A stretch of DNA of 64,000 bases from CAWAXW01 sp963786155 (GTDB lineage: Bacteria; Actinomycetota; CADDZG01; WHSQ01): the NCBI GenBank assembly GCA_963786155.1, contig CAWAXW010000006.1:2728001-2792000 (forward strand). The letters are read 5' to 3'. The notes below the pieces were generated by a model. The model made no database searches and had not been told where the DNA came from. It was given only the letters and a program-made list of their open reading frames with translations. Below, piece after piece: positions 1 through 9,631 of the stretch. The position numbers and the translations under genes are program-made. How positions within the stretch are numbered: position 1 is the stretch's first letter; every line of letters starts with the position of its first letter.

Positions 1-236
1 GTTATCTGCCGGTAGTCGCGCGCCTCGACGAGCTTCTCGTAGCCGCGGTGCATGTAACCGATGACCGGATCGGCGTCGACGATGACCTCGCCGTCGATCG
101 TGGCGAGGAGCCGGAAGACGCCGTGGGTGGCGGGGTGCTGCGGGCCGACGTTGAGCACCATCTCCTGCGTTGCGAGGCGCCCTTGCGACATCTCCGCGAT
201 CGCCTGCTCGGGGGTCATGACGTTCTGGTTGCTCAT
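1..236 (-). CDS. nuoD: NADH-quinone oxidoreductase subunit D, second copy (partial)
   Basis: Start of a 49-kDa-type complex I subunit (quinone-site subunit of the peripheral arm), cut by the left edge of the window. About 78 residues are visible. After a short leader come the family's hallmark NVGPQHPATHGVFRL and IGYMHRGYEKL. The ATG at 236 overlaps the nuoC2 stop (ATGA), so the genes are translationally coupled. The frame is clean, unlike the other nuoD at 14266-15515. It is the fourth gene of a second complex I locus that continues outside the window. Streptomyces has a second nuo locus lacking nuoE, F and G; whether this one is of that kind cannot be seen. Confidence 0.93.
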   Translation of the reverse strand, partial: MSNQNVMTPEQAIAEMSQGRLATQEMVLNVGPQHPATHGVFRLLATIDGEVIVDADPVIGYMHRGYEKLVEARDYRQI

Positions 237-790
237 CGCCCGCCCGCCGCTGCTTCCTCGGGGTCCTTGGCACCCGGCCAGTCCTTCACGATCCGCGTTG
301 GGAGCTTGAACGAGCGCAATCCCGGGTGCCCCTCGAAGTCCTCGGGAAGAAGGAGGTTGACCAGACGCGGGTGGTCCTCGAAATCGATCCCGAACATCTC
401 GAAAGCCTCACGCTCGTGCCAGAACGCGCCCAGGAACAGGGGCACGAGGCTCGGGCAGCGGGGCTCGGCTGCGTCGACCGGCACATGGACGTTGACATGG
501 AGGCCGTGCTCGGGCGAGTAGAGGTGGATCAGGACCTCGAGCCCTCCCGCTTTCTGCTCCTTGTCCTCTCCCCCGAACTCGGTGCGGTCGACTCCGGCCA
601 GGAAGGTGAAGAATCGACATTCGATCCCCTCGGCGTCGCGCAAGCCCTGCGCGACCTCCACGAGATCGCCGGGGTCGACGGTGATGTCAACTTCTCCGAA
701 ATTGAGCCGAGCGTCACGAACCTTGGTTCCGAACTCGGCTGTGATGCGCTCGAGCCCCGCTTCGGCCGTCACTCGCTGCGTTATCGGCAT
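233..790 (-). CDS. nuoC: NADH-quinone oxidoreductase subunit C, second copy
   Basis: 185-residue 30-kDa-type subunit of the complex I peripheral arm. The family signature is visible as FWHEREAFEMFGIDFEDHP followed by LLPEDFEGHPGLRS. The C-terminus is a short charged tail rich in Ala and Glu. It is not fused to nuoD, unlike the CD fusion of enterobacteria. It lies 6 bases after nuoB2 and overlaps nuoD2 by 4 bases, so it is part of one transcript nuoA2-B2-C2-D2. It has an intact frame and differs clearly from the broken nuoC at 15608-16064, so this is a diverged paralogue rather than a recent duplicate. Confidence 0.95.
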   Translation of the reverse strand: MPITQRVTAEAGLERITAEFGTKVRDARLNFGEVDITVDPGDLVEVAQGLRDAEGIECRFFTFLAGVDRTEFGGEDKEQKAGGLEVLIHLYSPEHGLHVNVHVPVDAAEPRCPSLVPLFLGAFWHEREAFEMFGIDFEDHPRLVNLLLPEDFEGHPGLRSFKLPTRIVKDWPGAKDPEEAAAGGR

Positions 791-796
791 TAGCCC

Positions 797-1327
797 TTAG
801 ATGCCGCCCGCCAGGCCCGGCTCTGGGATGACTGGGATGGGTACTTGCTCGCCGCTCCACTTCGCCCTGATGTCCTCGCCGGCGATCTTCTCTTGCAGCC
901 GGATGATGCCCTGGAGTAGAGCCTCGGGCCTCGGGGGGCACCCCGGAACGTAGACGTCTACGGGAATGATCTGGTCGACGCCCTTCGTCACCGCGTAGCT
1001 GTCCCAGTAAGGCCCGCCGCAGTTAGCGCATGAGCCCATCGAGACGACGTACTTGGGCTCGGGCATCTGGTCGTAGACGCGCTTGATCGGTGCGGCCATC
1101 TTGTCGGTGACGGTGCCCGCCACGACCATGAGGTCGGCTTGGCGCGGCGAGGCCGGGAAGGGGATCACGCCGAAGCGGATGATGTCGAACTTGCTGGCGA
1201 AGGCGGCCCCCATCTCGATGCCGCAACATGCGAGCCCGAACTGCATGACCCAGAGCGAGAACTTGCGGCTCCAGTTCAGCGCCCACGCGGCGGGGCCCGG
1301 CAGCTTGACCTTCTCCATCACAGCCAT
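797..1327 (-). CDS. nuoB: NADH-quinone oxidoreductase subunit B, second copy
   Basis: 176-residue PSST-type subunit that binds iron-sulfur cluster N2, the last cluster before quinone. All four expected cysteines are seen: the pair in GLACCGIEMG, one in SMGSCANCGGPY, and one in VPGCPPRPE. The open frame extends upstream to 1519 inside nuoA2 but has no family similarity there. I chose the ATG at 1327 because AGAAGG lies about 8 bases upstream; an ATG at 1318 (TGATG with the nuoA2 stop) is the alternative. The segment after the cysteine pair (GAAFASKFDIIRFG) differs from the MMATTMPRHDLARFG of the other nuoB at 16002-16557, so the two enzymes are distinct types. Confidence 0.95.
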   Translation of the reverse strand: MAVMEKVKLPGPAAWALNWSRKFSLWVMQFGLACCGIEMGAAFASKFDIIRFGVIPFPASPRQADLMVVAGTVTDKMAAPIKRVYDQMPEPKYVVSMGSCANCGGPYWDSYAVTKGVDQIIPVDVYVPGCPPRPEALLQGIIRLQEKIAGEDIRAKWSGEQVPIPVIPEPGLAGGI

Positions 1328-1686
1328 TCGAGGACCTTCTTCTTGATGGCGTACAGCAGTGCGATGGCGAGGATCCCGATGAAGATGATCATCTCGACGA
1401 AGGCCTGGGTCCCGAGGCGCTCGAACACGATCGCCCAGGGGAACAGGAATATGGCTTCCACATCGAAGATGACGAACAGCAAAGCGAAGACGTAGTAGCG
1501 GACGTTCGTCTGGGTCCACCCCTGCCCGATCGGATCGATCCCCGACTCGTAGGTCGTGTACTTCTCGTAACTGGGCAGATTGGGGCGGAGGAGGCGGGAC
1601 AACTGAAGGGTTCCGCCAACGAGTAGGAAGCCGACTACTACGAACAGACCGATCGTGACGTATTGGCCGAAGTAGCCTTCAGGCAC
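1318..1686 (-). CDS. nuoA: NADH-quinone oxidoreductase subunit A, second copy
   Basis: 122-residue membrane subunit of complex I with three predicted helices. It carries the conserved loop YESGIDPIG followed by RYYVFALLFVIFDVEAIFLFPWA. Translation begins at a GTG (1686) with GGGAGA about 9 bases upstream. It is the first gene of the second nuo locus. The 166 bases before it (1687-1852), after the nuoN stop, hold no gene and probably include its own promoter, though I could not pick one confidently. The frame is intact. Confidence 0.95.
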   Translation of the reverse strand: MPEGYFGQYVTIGLFVVVGFLLVGGTLQLSRLLRPNLPSYEKYTTYESGIDPIGQGWTQTNVRYYVFALLFVIFDVEAIFLFPWAIVFERLGTQAFVEMIIFIGILAIALLYAIKKKVLEWL

Positions 1687-1852
1687 CCTTCACGCTCTCC
1701 CGTTAACGTCGCGCCTGCCGACCGGGACGCGCGCCGTCGACAGATCGCGAATGTCCTGGTTATCGCCCCGGAACCTAACATGCAGACGCCTCGCTCCAGG
1801 GGGTTCGTGCGTTCGTTCGTGCGCTTGTTCGCCCATCATTTCGGAGCGCGGT

Positions 1853-3365
1853 TTAGCCCGCGAAATACAGGGTGGCTTTCTCGGCTACGTCTATGAGGGG
1901 GCCCCAGAAGAGGCCGAGGACGAGCGTTGCCGCCGCGGCGAGGGCGATGATCCCGTAGGACCAGCGGCCGCCCTCGAGTTGGATCGGCTCGTCGCTCTCC
2001 TGCATGTACATGACGACCAGGACGCGGAGATAGAAGAACGCAGCGATCGCGCTGGTGAGCGCAGCCGATAACGACGAGCCACGCAGTAGCCGGCCTCGAT
2101 GGCCGCACCGAACACGACGAGCTTGCCGACGAAGCCGACCGTCAGCGGCACGCCGGCCAGCGACAGCAGGAACAGGGTCAGCGCTCCGGCCAGCAGCGGG
2201 CGCTCGATAGAAGAGACCCTTGTAGTCGGTCAGCCTCGCGCTGTGCTCGTCGCGGCCCCCGACGACGGCGACGACCGCGAAGGCGCCGAGCACGGTGATG
2301 CCGTACGTCGCCAGATAGAAGAGCGCTCCCGAGACGCCGCGGTCGTTGGCCGCGACGATGCCGGTCAGGACGAAACCGGCGTGCGCGATCGACGAGTAGG
2401 CGAGCATCCGTTTCACGTCCTCCTGCACGACCGCGAGCACCGACCCGACGATCATCGTGGCGATCGCGATCGCGATCACCAGCGGCCGCCAGTCCCCTCG
2501 CAGCGGGAAGAGCGCGACGTCGAAGAGCCGGAGCATCGCGGCGAAGGCGGCGAGCTTCGAGCCGGCGGCCATGAAACCGGTGACCGGCGACGGCGCTCCC
2601 TGGTAGGCGTCCGGCGTCCACATGTGGAACGGAACGGCGGCGACCTTGAAGCCGAGACCGACGATCAGCAGGCCGGCTGCCGAGCGACGAGCAGACCGAC
2701 GTCGTCCGCGGGGGTCGTCGCTCAGGAACTCGACGATCCCCGGCGTACCTCCCGACGCTACCGGTCCCGTAGAGGTTCGTCGAGCCCGACCGCTCCGTAG
2801 ACGAGCGCGATCCCAAGCAGGAAGAACGCCGACGAGAACGCTCCGAGCAGGAAGTACTTCATGGCCGATTCCTGGCTCGGTCAGCCGACCGCCTGCGGAA
2901 CCCGACGAGCACGTACAGCGCCAGCGAGAAGGTCTCGAGCGCGAGGAAGATCATGATCAGGTCGGCGGCCGACGCCATCAGCATCATCCCGGCGACGGCG
3001 AAGAGCACCAGCGCGTAGAACTCCGACTCCTCGAGCCCTTCGCGCACGAGGTACTCGCGACCGAGCCACACCGTGAGGACGCCGAAGCTCGCGAGCGTCG
3101 ATCTTGACGAAGATCGCGAAGCCGTCGACCGCGACCATCCCGCCGAGCTGGAGCTCGGTCTCGTCCCCACACCGTCAGCGCGAGGTACCCAGCCACGACC
3201 AGCGCGACCGTGGACATCAGGGGAAGGAACCAGCGGTCGACCCGATCGCCGACGACGGCATCCACGACCACCAGCACGAGGGCCGCGATGCACGAGAGCG
3301 ATCTCGGGCGCGATGCCGCCGAGCTGGACCGCAGGTAGGTCGAGAGCACCTTGGGCCCAGGTCAT
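1853..3365 (-). CDS. nuoN: NADH-quinone oxidoreductase subunit N (frame broken several times)
   Basis: Antiporter-like proton-pumping subunit of complex I, last gene of the ggr-nuo operon. It starts MTWAQGALDL at 3365, where TGATG overlaps the nuoM stop, and ends KATLYFAG at 1853. Recognisable blocks lie in different frames: REYLVREGLEESEFYALVLF, then LIMIFLALETFSLALYVLVG, then MWTPDAYQGAPSPVTGFMA and VQEDVKRMLAYSSIAHAGFV, then MPLTVGFVGKLVVFGAA. There are roughly eight single-base shifts, for example near 3300, 3170, 2880, 2700, 2200 and 2085. Joined, they give a normal-length protein of about 500 residues. The lack of stops inside conserved blocks points to indel errors rather than old decay. 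Confidence 0.85.
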
Positions 3366-4915
3366 CACGGAGCCTTTCCGTTCTGCGGTCCGTCCGAGCC
3401 CACCCCGCGGGCTATGTCGGCGGGGTTCGGGATAACGGTGGAGTCGAGCTGCTCGACGACGTGCTGGGCCGCCGGCTCGATGCGCTCGAGGAACGGCTTC
3501 GGATAGACGCCGATGAAGACGATCAGCGCGAGGACGGGCGCCAGCATCGCGACCTCGCGCAAGTTGACGTCGGGGAGCTTGCGGTTCTCCTCGTTCGTGA
3601 TCGGGCCGTGGAACACACGCTGGTAGGCCCACAGCAGGTAGATCGCGGCCAGCACGATGCCGAAGGCGGCCGGGACGACCCACCAGCGGTACGCGAGGAA
3701 CGTGCCGAGCAGGATGAGGAACTCGCCCACGAACCCGTTGAGCCCCGGCAGGCCGATCGACGACAGCGCGACGAACAGGAAGATCCCCGCCATCACCGGG
3801 ACGGAACTCGGCGAGGCCTCCGAAGTCGGCGATCTCGCGGGTATGCCGCCGGTCGTAGAGCATCCCGACGAGCATGAAGAGGGCGCCGGTCGACAGGCCG
3901 TGGTTGACCATCTGCAGGATGCCGCCGCTCATCCCCTGCACGGTTCCGACGAACAGCCCGAGGACGACGAAGCCGAGGTGCGCGACCGACGAGTACGCGA
4001 TCAGTCGTTTGAGGTCCTTCTGCATGGTCGCCACGAGCGCGCCGTAGATGATCCCGATGATCGGCAAGCCCCATGATCAACGGGACCAGCTCTCGGGCCG
4101 CATCGGGGAACAGCGGGATGCCGAATCGGATGAGACCGTAAGCGCCCATCTTCAGCAGGACCGCGGCCAGCATCACCGAGCCCGCCGTCGGGGCCTCGGT
4201 ATGCGCGTCGGGCAGCCACGTATGGAACGGGACGAGCGGCACCTTGACGGCGAACGAGGCGAAGAACGCGAGGAACAGCAGTCGCTGGACGCCGATGGAC
4301 AGCGGGGTCCCGAGGAGTTGCTGATAGTCGAAGGTCGGCCGCTTCGGCGCGCGAAGTACAGAGCACAGGATCGCAACGAGCATCAGCAGCGAGCCGACGA
4401 GCGTGAAGAGGAAGAACTTCATCGCCGCGTAGATGCGGCGGCCGTATCCCCACATCCCGATGAGGAAGTACATCGGGACGAGCGTCGCTTCCCAGAACAG
4501 ATAGAAGAGGAACAGGTCGAGCGCGCAGAAGACGCCGAGCATCCCGGTCTCGAGAGCGAGCAGGAAGATGAAGTAGGGCTTCACGTCGCTTGGTGATCGA
4601 CCACGACGCGAGCACGCCGAGCGGCATGAGGAACGTCGTCAGCATGACCATCCAGAGGCTGATCCCGTCGATGCCCGTGTCGTAGTCCGATGCCCCACTC
4701 GGGGATCCACTCGGCGGAGTGACCCGAGTTGGAAGCCCTGCGTCGGTCGACGTCGAAGTCGACCAGAATTCCGATCGAGACGAGGAAGGTGACCCGGTGA
4801 CGGCAAGGGCGAGCGAGCGGATCCAGCGCTCTTGCTCCTTCGGAATGAACGCGATGAGCAACGCGCCGGCAAGCGGCAGGAAGATAATGACGTCGAGGAA
4901 CGGGAAATCGCTCAT
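3365..4915 (-). CDS. nuoM: NADH-quinone oxidoreductase subunit M (frame broken several times)
   Basis: Antiporter-like proton-pumping subunit of complex I. It starts MSDFPFLDVIIFLP at 4915 and ends GSDGPQNGKAP at 3365. Conserved stretches are easy to read in alternating frames: EATLVPMYFLIGMWGYG, VPLVPFHTWLPDAHTEAPTA, MQKDLKRLIAYSSVAHLGFV and SSIGLPGLNGFVGEFLILLG. The lysine and glutamate positions used in proton transfer by this family fall in these blocks. Shifts occur near 4795, 4740, 4690, 4590, 4070 and 3800. The joined product would be about 510 residues, the usual size. Confidence 0.87.
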
Positions 4916-6831
4916 AGCGCCCACCCTGAACAGGAGCACCGAGACGATGACGACGACGCCGAACGAGGAACGACCGCCGCGTAGTTGCGGACGTATCCGG
5001 TCTGCACGCGGCGGCACGACCTCGGCGAATGACGGCCACGAAGCGGCCGATCCCGTTGACGACGCCGTCGACGACCTTCTTGTCGATCACGTCGGCGCAG
5101 AAGGTCGCGAAGCGCTTGCCCGGCATCACGATCGTGCGCCCGTAGATCTCGTCGACGTAGAACTTGTTGCGCGGGCGGCTTCGACGAGCGTGCCGAAGCG
5201 AACGCTCTGAGCTGTCGCCTGCGCAGGTTGCCCGCTCCGCGACAGGTAGAGGGCTCGGGCGACGAGGATGCCCGCCGCCGCTACGAGCAGCGCGGCCCCG
5301 CCGAGGAGCCACGGCGTGATGCCCTCGGGCACGTGCGACTCGCCGACGACCGGCTCGAGGAAGTGCTCGAGCGTCAGCGACCCCGGGGAGGTTGATCGAC
5401 CCCGCCGACCACCGACAGCACGCCCAGCGGGATGAGGGCGGCCGCCATGCTCGGCGGGGCATCGTGCGGGTGACGCTCTCCGGGTACCGGGACTTCGGCC
5501 CTCGAACACCCGGAAGTAGAGCCGCGACATGTAGAACGCGGTGAGGAACGCGGTGGCGACGCCGATAGCCCCACAGCACGTACTGCCCTCGGCCCACGCC
5601 GAGGCGAGGATCGCGTCCTTCGAGAAGAACCCGGCGAACGGGATGATCCCGCAGATCGCGAGCCAACCCGCCATGAACGTCCACCCGGTGATCGGCATCA
5701 CCTTACGCAGGCCGCCCATCTTCCGCATGTCCGTCTCGCCGTCGAGCGCGTGCATCACCGCCCCGGCTCCGAGGAACATCAGCGCCTTGAAGAACGCGTG
5801 CGTGACGAGATGGAAGATCCCGACGGAGTACGCGCCGACACCGTGCGCGAGGAACATGTAGCCGAGCTGCGAGATCGTCGAGTAGGCGAGCACGCGCTTG
5901 ATGTCGTACTCGGTCGCGGCCATCAGCGCGGCCCACAGCGCGGTCAGCGCACCGATCCAGCCGACGACCATCAGGGCCGTCGCCCACGCCTCGAACACCG
6001 GTGCGAACCGAGCGACCATGTAGACGCCGGCGGTCACCATCGTCGCGGCGTGGATGAGGGCCGAGACCGGCGTCGGGCCCTCCATCGCATCGGGCAGCCA
6101 GACGTAGAGCGGGATCTGCGCGCTCTTCCCGGTCGCGCCGCCGAACAGGAGCAGCGCGATGGCGGTCGCGGTCCCCGCGGTCATCGCGCCGGCCGACTCG
6201 TTGATCTGTCCGACGGTGAGCGAGCCCACCGTCGTCGCCAGACAGGAAGATCCCGAGCAGGAACGAGAAGTCGCCGATGCGGTTGACGATGAACGCCTTC
6301 TTGGCCGCGTGCGCGGCCGCCGGCTTCTCGAACCAGAACCCGATCAACAGGTACGAGCACAGACCGACGCCCTCCCACCCGACGTAGAGAAGGAGCGAGG
6401 TTGTCGGCGAGCACGAGCAGCAACATCGACGCCGCGAACAGGTTCAGGTAGGCGAAGAACCGGTGAGTAGCGCGGATCGTCGTGCATGTAGCCGATCGAG
6501 TAGATGTGGATCAGCGCTCCCAACGCCGGTGACGACGAGCACCATCACGATCGAGAGCTGGTCGACCAGCAGATCGACGCCGACCGCGAAGCCGCCGACC
6601 GTTATCCAGTCGAAGACATTGATTACCGCTGCCCGAGCGTTGTGCTCGCCGTGGCCTTCGACGCCGAGAAGCTCGAAGAACGTGACCACGCCGAGCAACG
6701 AACGCAATGCCAATAGCTGCCGAGCCCACCAGTCCCGATGCGGTCCCGATGCGGCTTGCCGAAGAACAGCAGGACGAAGGCGCGACACCAGCGGGATGAG
6801 GATGATGTAGGGAGCCAGGCTCTGCGCTCAT
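4912..6831 (-). CDS. nuoL: NADH-quinone oxidoreductase subunit L (frame broken several times)
   Basis: Largest antiporter-like subunit of complex I, carrying the lateral helix. It starts MSAE at 6831. Conserved blocks are spread over three frames: VGVCSYLLIGFWFEKPAA, VNRIGDFSFLLGIF, SAQIPLYVWLPDAMEGPTPV (6060-6120), EYDIKRVLAYSTISQLGYMF and FFSKDAILASAW. The C-terminal hydrophobic stretch runs directly into nuoM in the same frame, so a shift near 4920 hides the true stop, probably the TGA in the ATGA overlap at 4912. Other shifts lie near 6800, 6530, 6400, 6240, 5570, 5510 and 5390. Its joined length of about 635 residues is normal. Confidence 0.87.
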
Positions 6832-6840
6832 CGCCAGTGC

Positions 6841-7143
6841 TCACCACCTCAGGAGGCTGCACGTCGTCGACGTTTGCCGTCTTCCGGTGGCGCGAAGATC
6901 GAACAGGATGATCGCCAGTCCCACCACGACCTCGGCCGCCGCCACCACGAGCACGAAGAACACGAGCACCTGGCCGTCGAGATGTCCGTGCATGCGGGCG
7001 AACGTCACGAAGACGAGGTTGACCGCGTTCAGCATCAGCTCGATGAACATGAAGATGACGATCGCGTTGCGTCGCACCAGCACGCCGACGACACCGATCG
7101 TGAACATCAGGCCCGCAAGCGCCAGGAAGTAGCCGGGAGCCAC
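6841..7143 (-). CDS. nuoK: NADH-quinone oxidoreductase subunit K
   Basis: 100-residue membrane subunit with three helices, including the conserved glutamates in NAIVIFMFIELMLNAVNLVF and VVAAAEVVVGLAII. The open frame starts at GTG 7143. The likely true start is the ATG at 7151, overlapping the nuoJ stop, with one base lost between them. The C-terminus also looks shifted: the family ends in VDDV-LLRW, and one extra C in CAGCCTCCTG (about 6854) would explain both the observed tail and the alternative VDDVQ reading. It lies between nuoJ and nuoL as in canonical operons. Confidence 0.9.
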   Translation of the reverse strand: MAPGYFLALAGLMFTIGVVGVLVRRNAIVIFMFIELMLNAVNLVFVTFARMHGHLDGQVLVFFVLVVAAAEVVVGLAIILFDLRATGRRQTSTTCSLLRW

Positions 7144-7147
7144 GCCG

Positions 7148-7935
<788 letters not shown>

Positions 7936-8480
7936 CTTGAACGCCCGGTCCGGGGGAAGCTCCTTCTTGGTCTTCCAGTGGCGCTCGATCGGCGCGTCGA
8001 CGATCAGCTGATCCTTCGTGTAGATCAGCGCCTTCGCGCGAGTCGCCGGAGATCTCGTACTCGGTCGTCATCAGCAGGGCCTCGGTCGGACACGCCTCGA
8101 CGCAGAGCCCGCAGAAGATGCAGCGCAGGTAGTTGATCTGGTAGATCTGCGCGTAGCGCTCGCCCGGCGAGAAGCGCTCCTCGGGCGTGTTCTCGGCCCC
8201 CACGACGTAGATCGCGTCGGCCGGACAGGCCCCGGCGCACAGCTCGCAGCCGATGCACTTCTCGAGCCCGTCGGGTGACGGTCGAGGATGTGGCGGCCCT
8301 TGTAGCGCGGGAACGGCGCGCGCCGCACCTCGGGGTAAGCGACCGTGTCCTTGCGCTTGAAGACGTTCTTGATGACGACCTTCATTCCGTTGAGGATCTC
8401 AGGCAGCGGCCACGGGCGACCTCCTCTGTGGAGTCACTGCCTGAGTCCAGCCGCGGGTCGCCCCGACCGACGTAGATCAT
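7936..8480 (-). CDS. nuoI: NADH-quinone oxidoreductase subunit I (frame broken)
   Basis: Ferredoxin-like TYKY subunit that holds clusters N6a and N6b. Both 4Fe-4S motifs are present, in different frames: CIGCELCAGACPADAI (about 8220-8260) and CIFCGLCVEACPTEAL (about 8080-8125). The N-terminus is probably MIYVGRGDPRLD at 8480; the first ATG in the FeS frame is MKVVIKNVFKRKD at 8385. After the second cluster the chain reads ALIYTKDQLIVDAPIERH and continues into an unusual charged tail that leads without a stop into nuoJ. Shifts lie near 8400, 8275 and 8040. Confidence 0.85.
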
Positions 8481-9631
8481 GATTACGCAAGATCAGCACG
8501 GCGAAGACGCTCCATCGGACGCTGCGCGAAAGGCCTTCGGTGTTGCAGGACGGCTGTGACCATGATCCAGAGCAGCGCAGCCGGGATCAGACGCTTCCAG
8601 CCCAGCCACATCAGCCGGTCGTAGCGCAACCTCGGCATCGTCGCCCGCAGCCACACGAACAGGTAGACGAACAGCGTCGTCTTCAGCGTGAACCAGACGA
8701 TCGGCCACGATCCACGGCAGGAAGTCGAATGCCGGCCCATCCCAGCCACCGAAGAACAGGGTGACCGCCATCGCCGAGATGACGACGACGTGGATGTACT
8801 CGCCGAGGAAGAACATCGCGAAGCGGATCCCCGAGTACTCGGTGTGGAAACCGGCGACGAGCTCGGTCTCGGCCTCGGGAAGGTCGAAAGGCGCCCGGTT
8901 CGTCTCGGCGATCCCCGCGATGAAGAAGATCAGGAACGCCGGCCACTGCGACCAGATGTACCAGTTCGGCACGCACGCGAAGATGTCGGAGATCCTGCTC
9001 GAGTACCGGGATGCCGTCGAAGAAGTGACGTTCCCGATGCTGCCCGGCCTGCGCGTGCGACGATGTCGACGGTCGACAGCGTCCCGGCGACCAGCACGAT
9101 CGGCACGATGGACAGACCGAGCGCGATCTCGTACGAGATCATCTGCGCAGTCGAGCGGATCGCGCCGAGCAAGCGGGTACTTCGACCCCGACGCCCAGCC
9201 CGCCAGCACGATCCCGTAGACACCGAGCGATCCCATCGCCAGGAAGAACAGAATGCCGATGTTGAGGTCGCTCACGATCAAGTCGACTCTGCGATCCCCG
9301 ATCGTGATCGTGGTCGCCGACCGGGATCACGGCGAACGCGAGGAACGACGGCACCATCGCGGCGATCGGAGCGATCGCGTAGGTCCACCTGTCCGCGGCC
9401 TCGGCCGGAAGTCCTCCTTGAAGAACAGCTTGATGCCGTCGGCGAGCGTCTGGAGGAGGCCGAACGGCCCCCACCGGTTCGGACCGATCCGCGACTGCAT
9501 GTCGGCGATGACCTTGCGCTCGAACCAGATGACGAGCAGCGTGACGAGCAACAGCGCCACGAACACGATCACGACCTTGATCGAGGGCGATGATCACGGT
9601 CGGCCCCGAGGAAGTCGATCAACCAGTTCAT
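8434..9631 (-). CDS. nuoH: NADH-quinone oxidoreductase subunit H (frame broken)
   Basis: Membrane subunit forming the quinone chamber with NuoB and NuoD. It starts MNWLIDFLGA at 9631, overlapping the nuoG stop as ATGA. Conserved blocks in alternating frames include FERKVIADMQSRIGPNRWGP with LQTLADGIKLFFKEDFRP, AQMISYEIALGLSIVPI, NRAPFDLPEAETELVAGFHT and YSGIRFAMFFLGEYIHVVVI. The C-terminus WLRATMPRLRYDRLMWLGWK is also typical. Shifts occur near 9590, 9410, 9290, 9060, 9000, 8700 and 8540. The joined length of about 400 residues is normal. Confidence 0.87.

Noticed and set aside
797..1519. NuoB2 with a 64-residue N-terminal extension
   Set aside because: The extension overlaps nuoA2 in a shadow frame, is Arg/Pro-rich and has no family similarity; the ATG at 1327 with a ribosome site fits the family.
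5750..6286. Plus-strand open frame opposite nuoL
   Set aside because: Shadow of a strongly conserved nuoL block; no ribosome site or family.
8688..9593. A 301-codon plus-strand open frame opposite nuoH
   Set aside because: Its composition (Arg/Asp/Glu/Pro-rich, no domain) is that of the reverse of a GC-rich membrane-protein gene.
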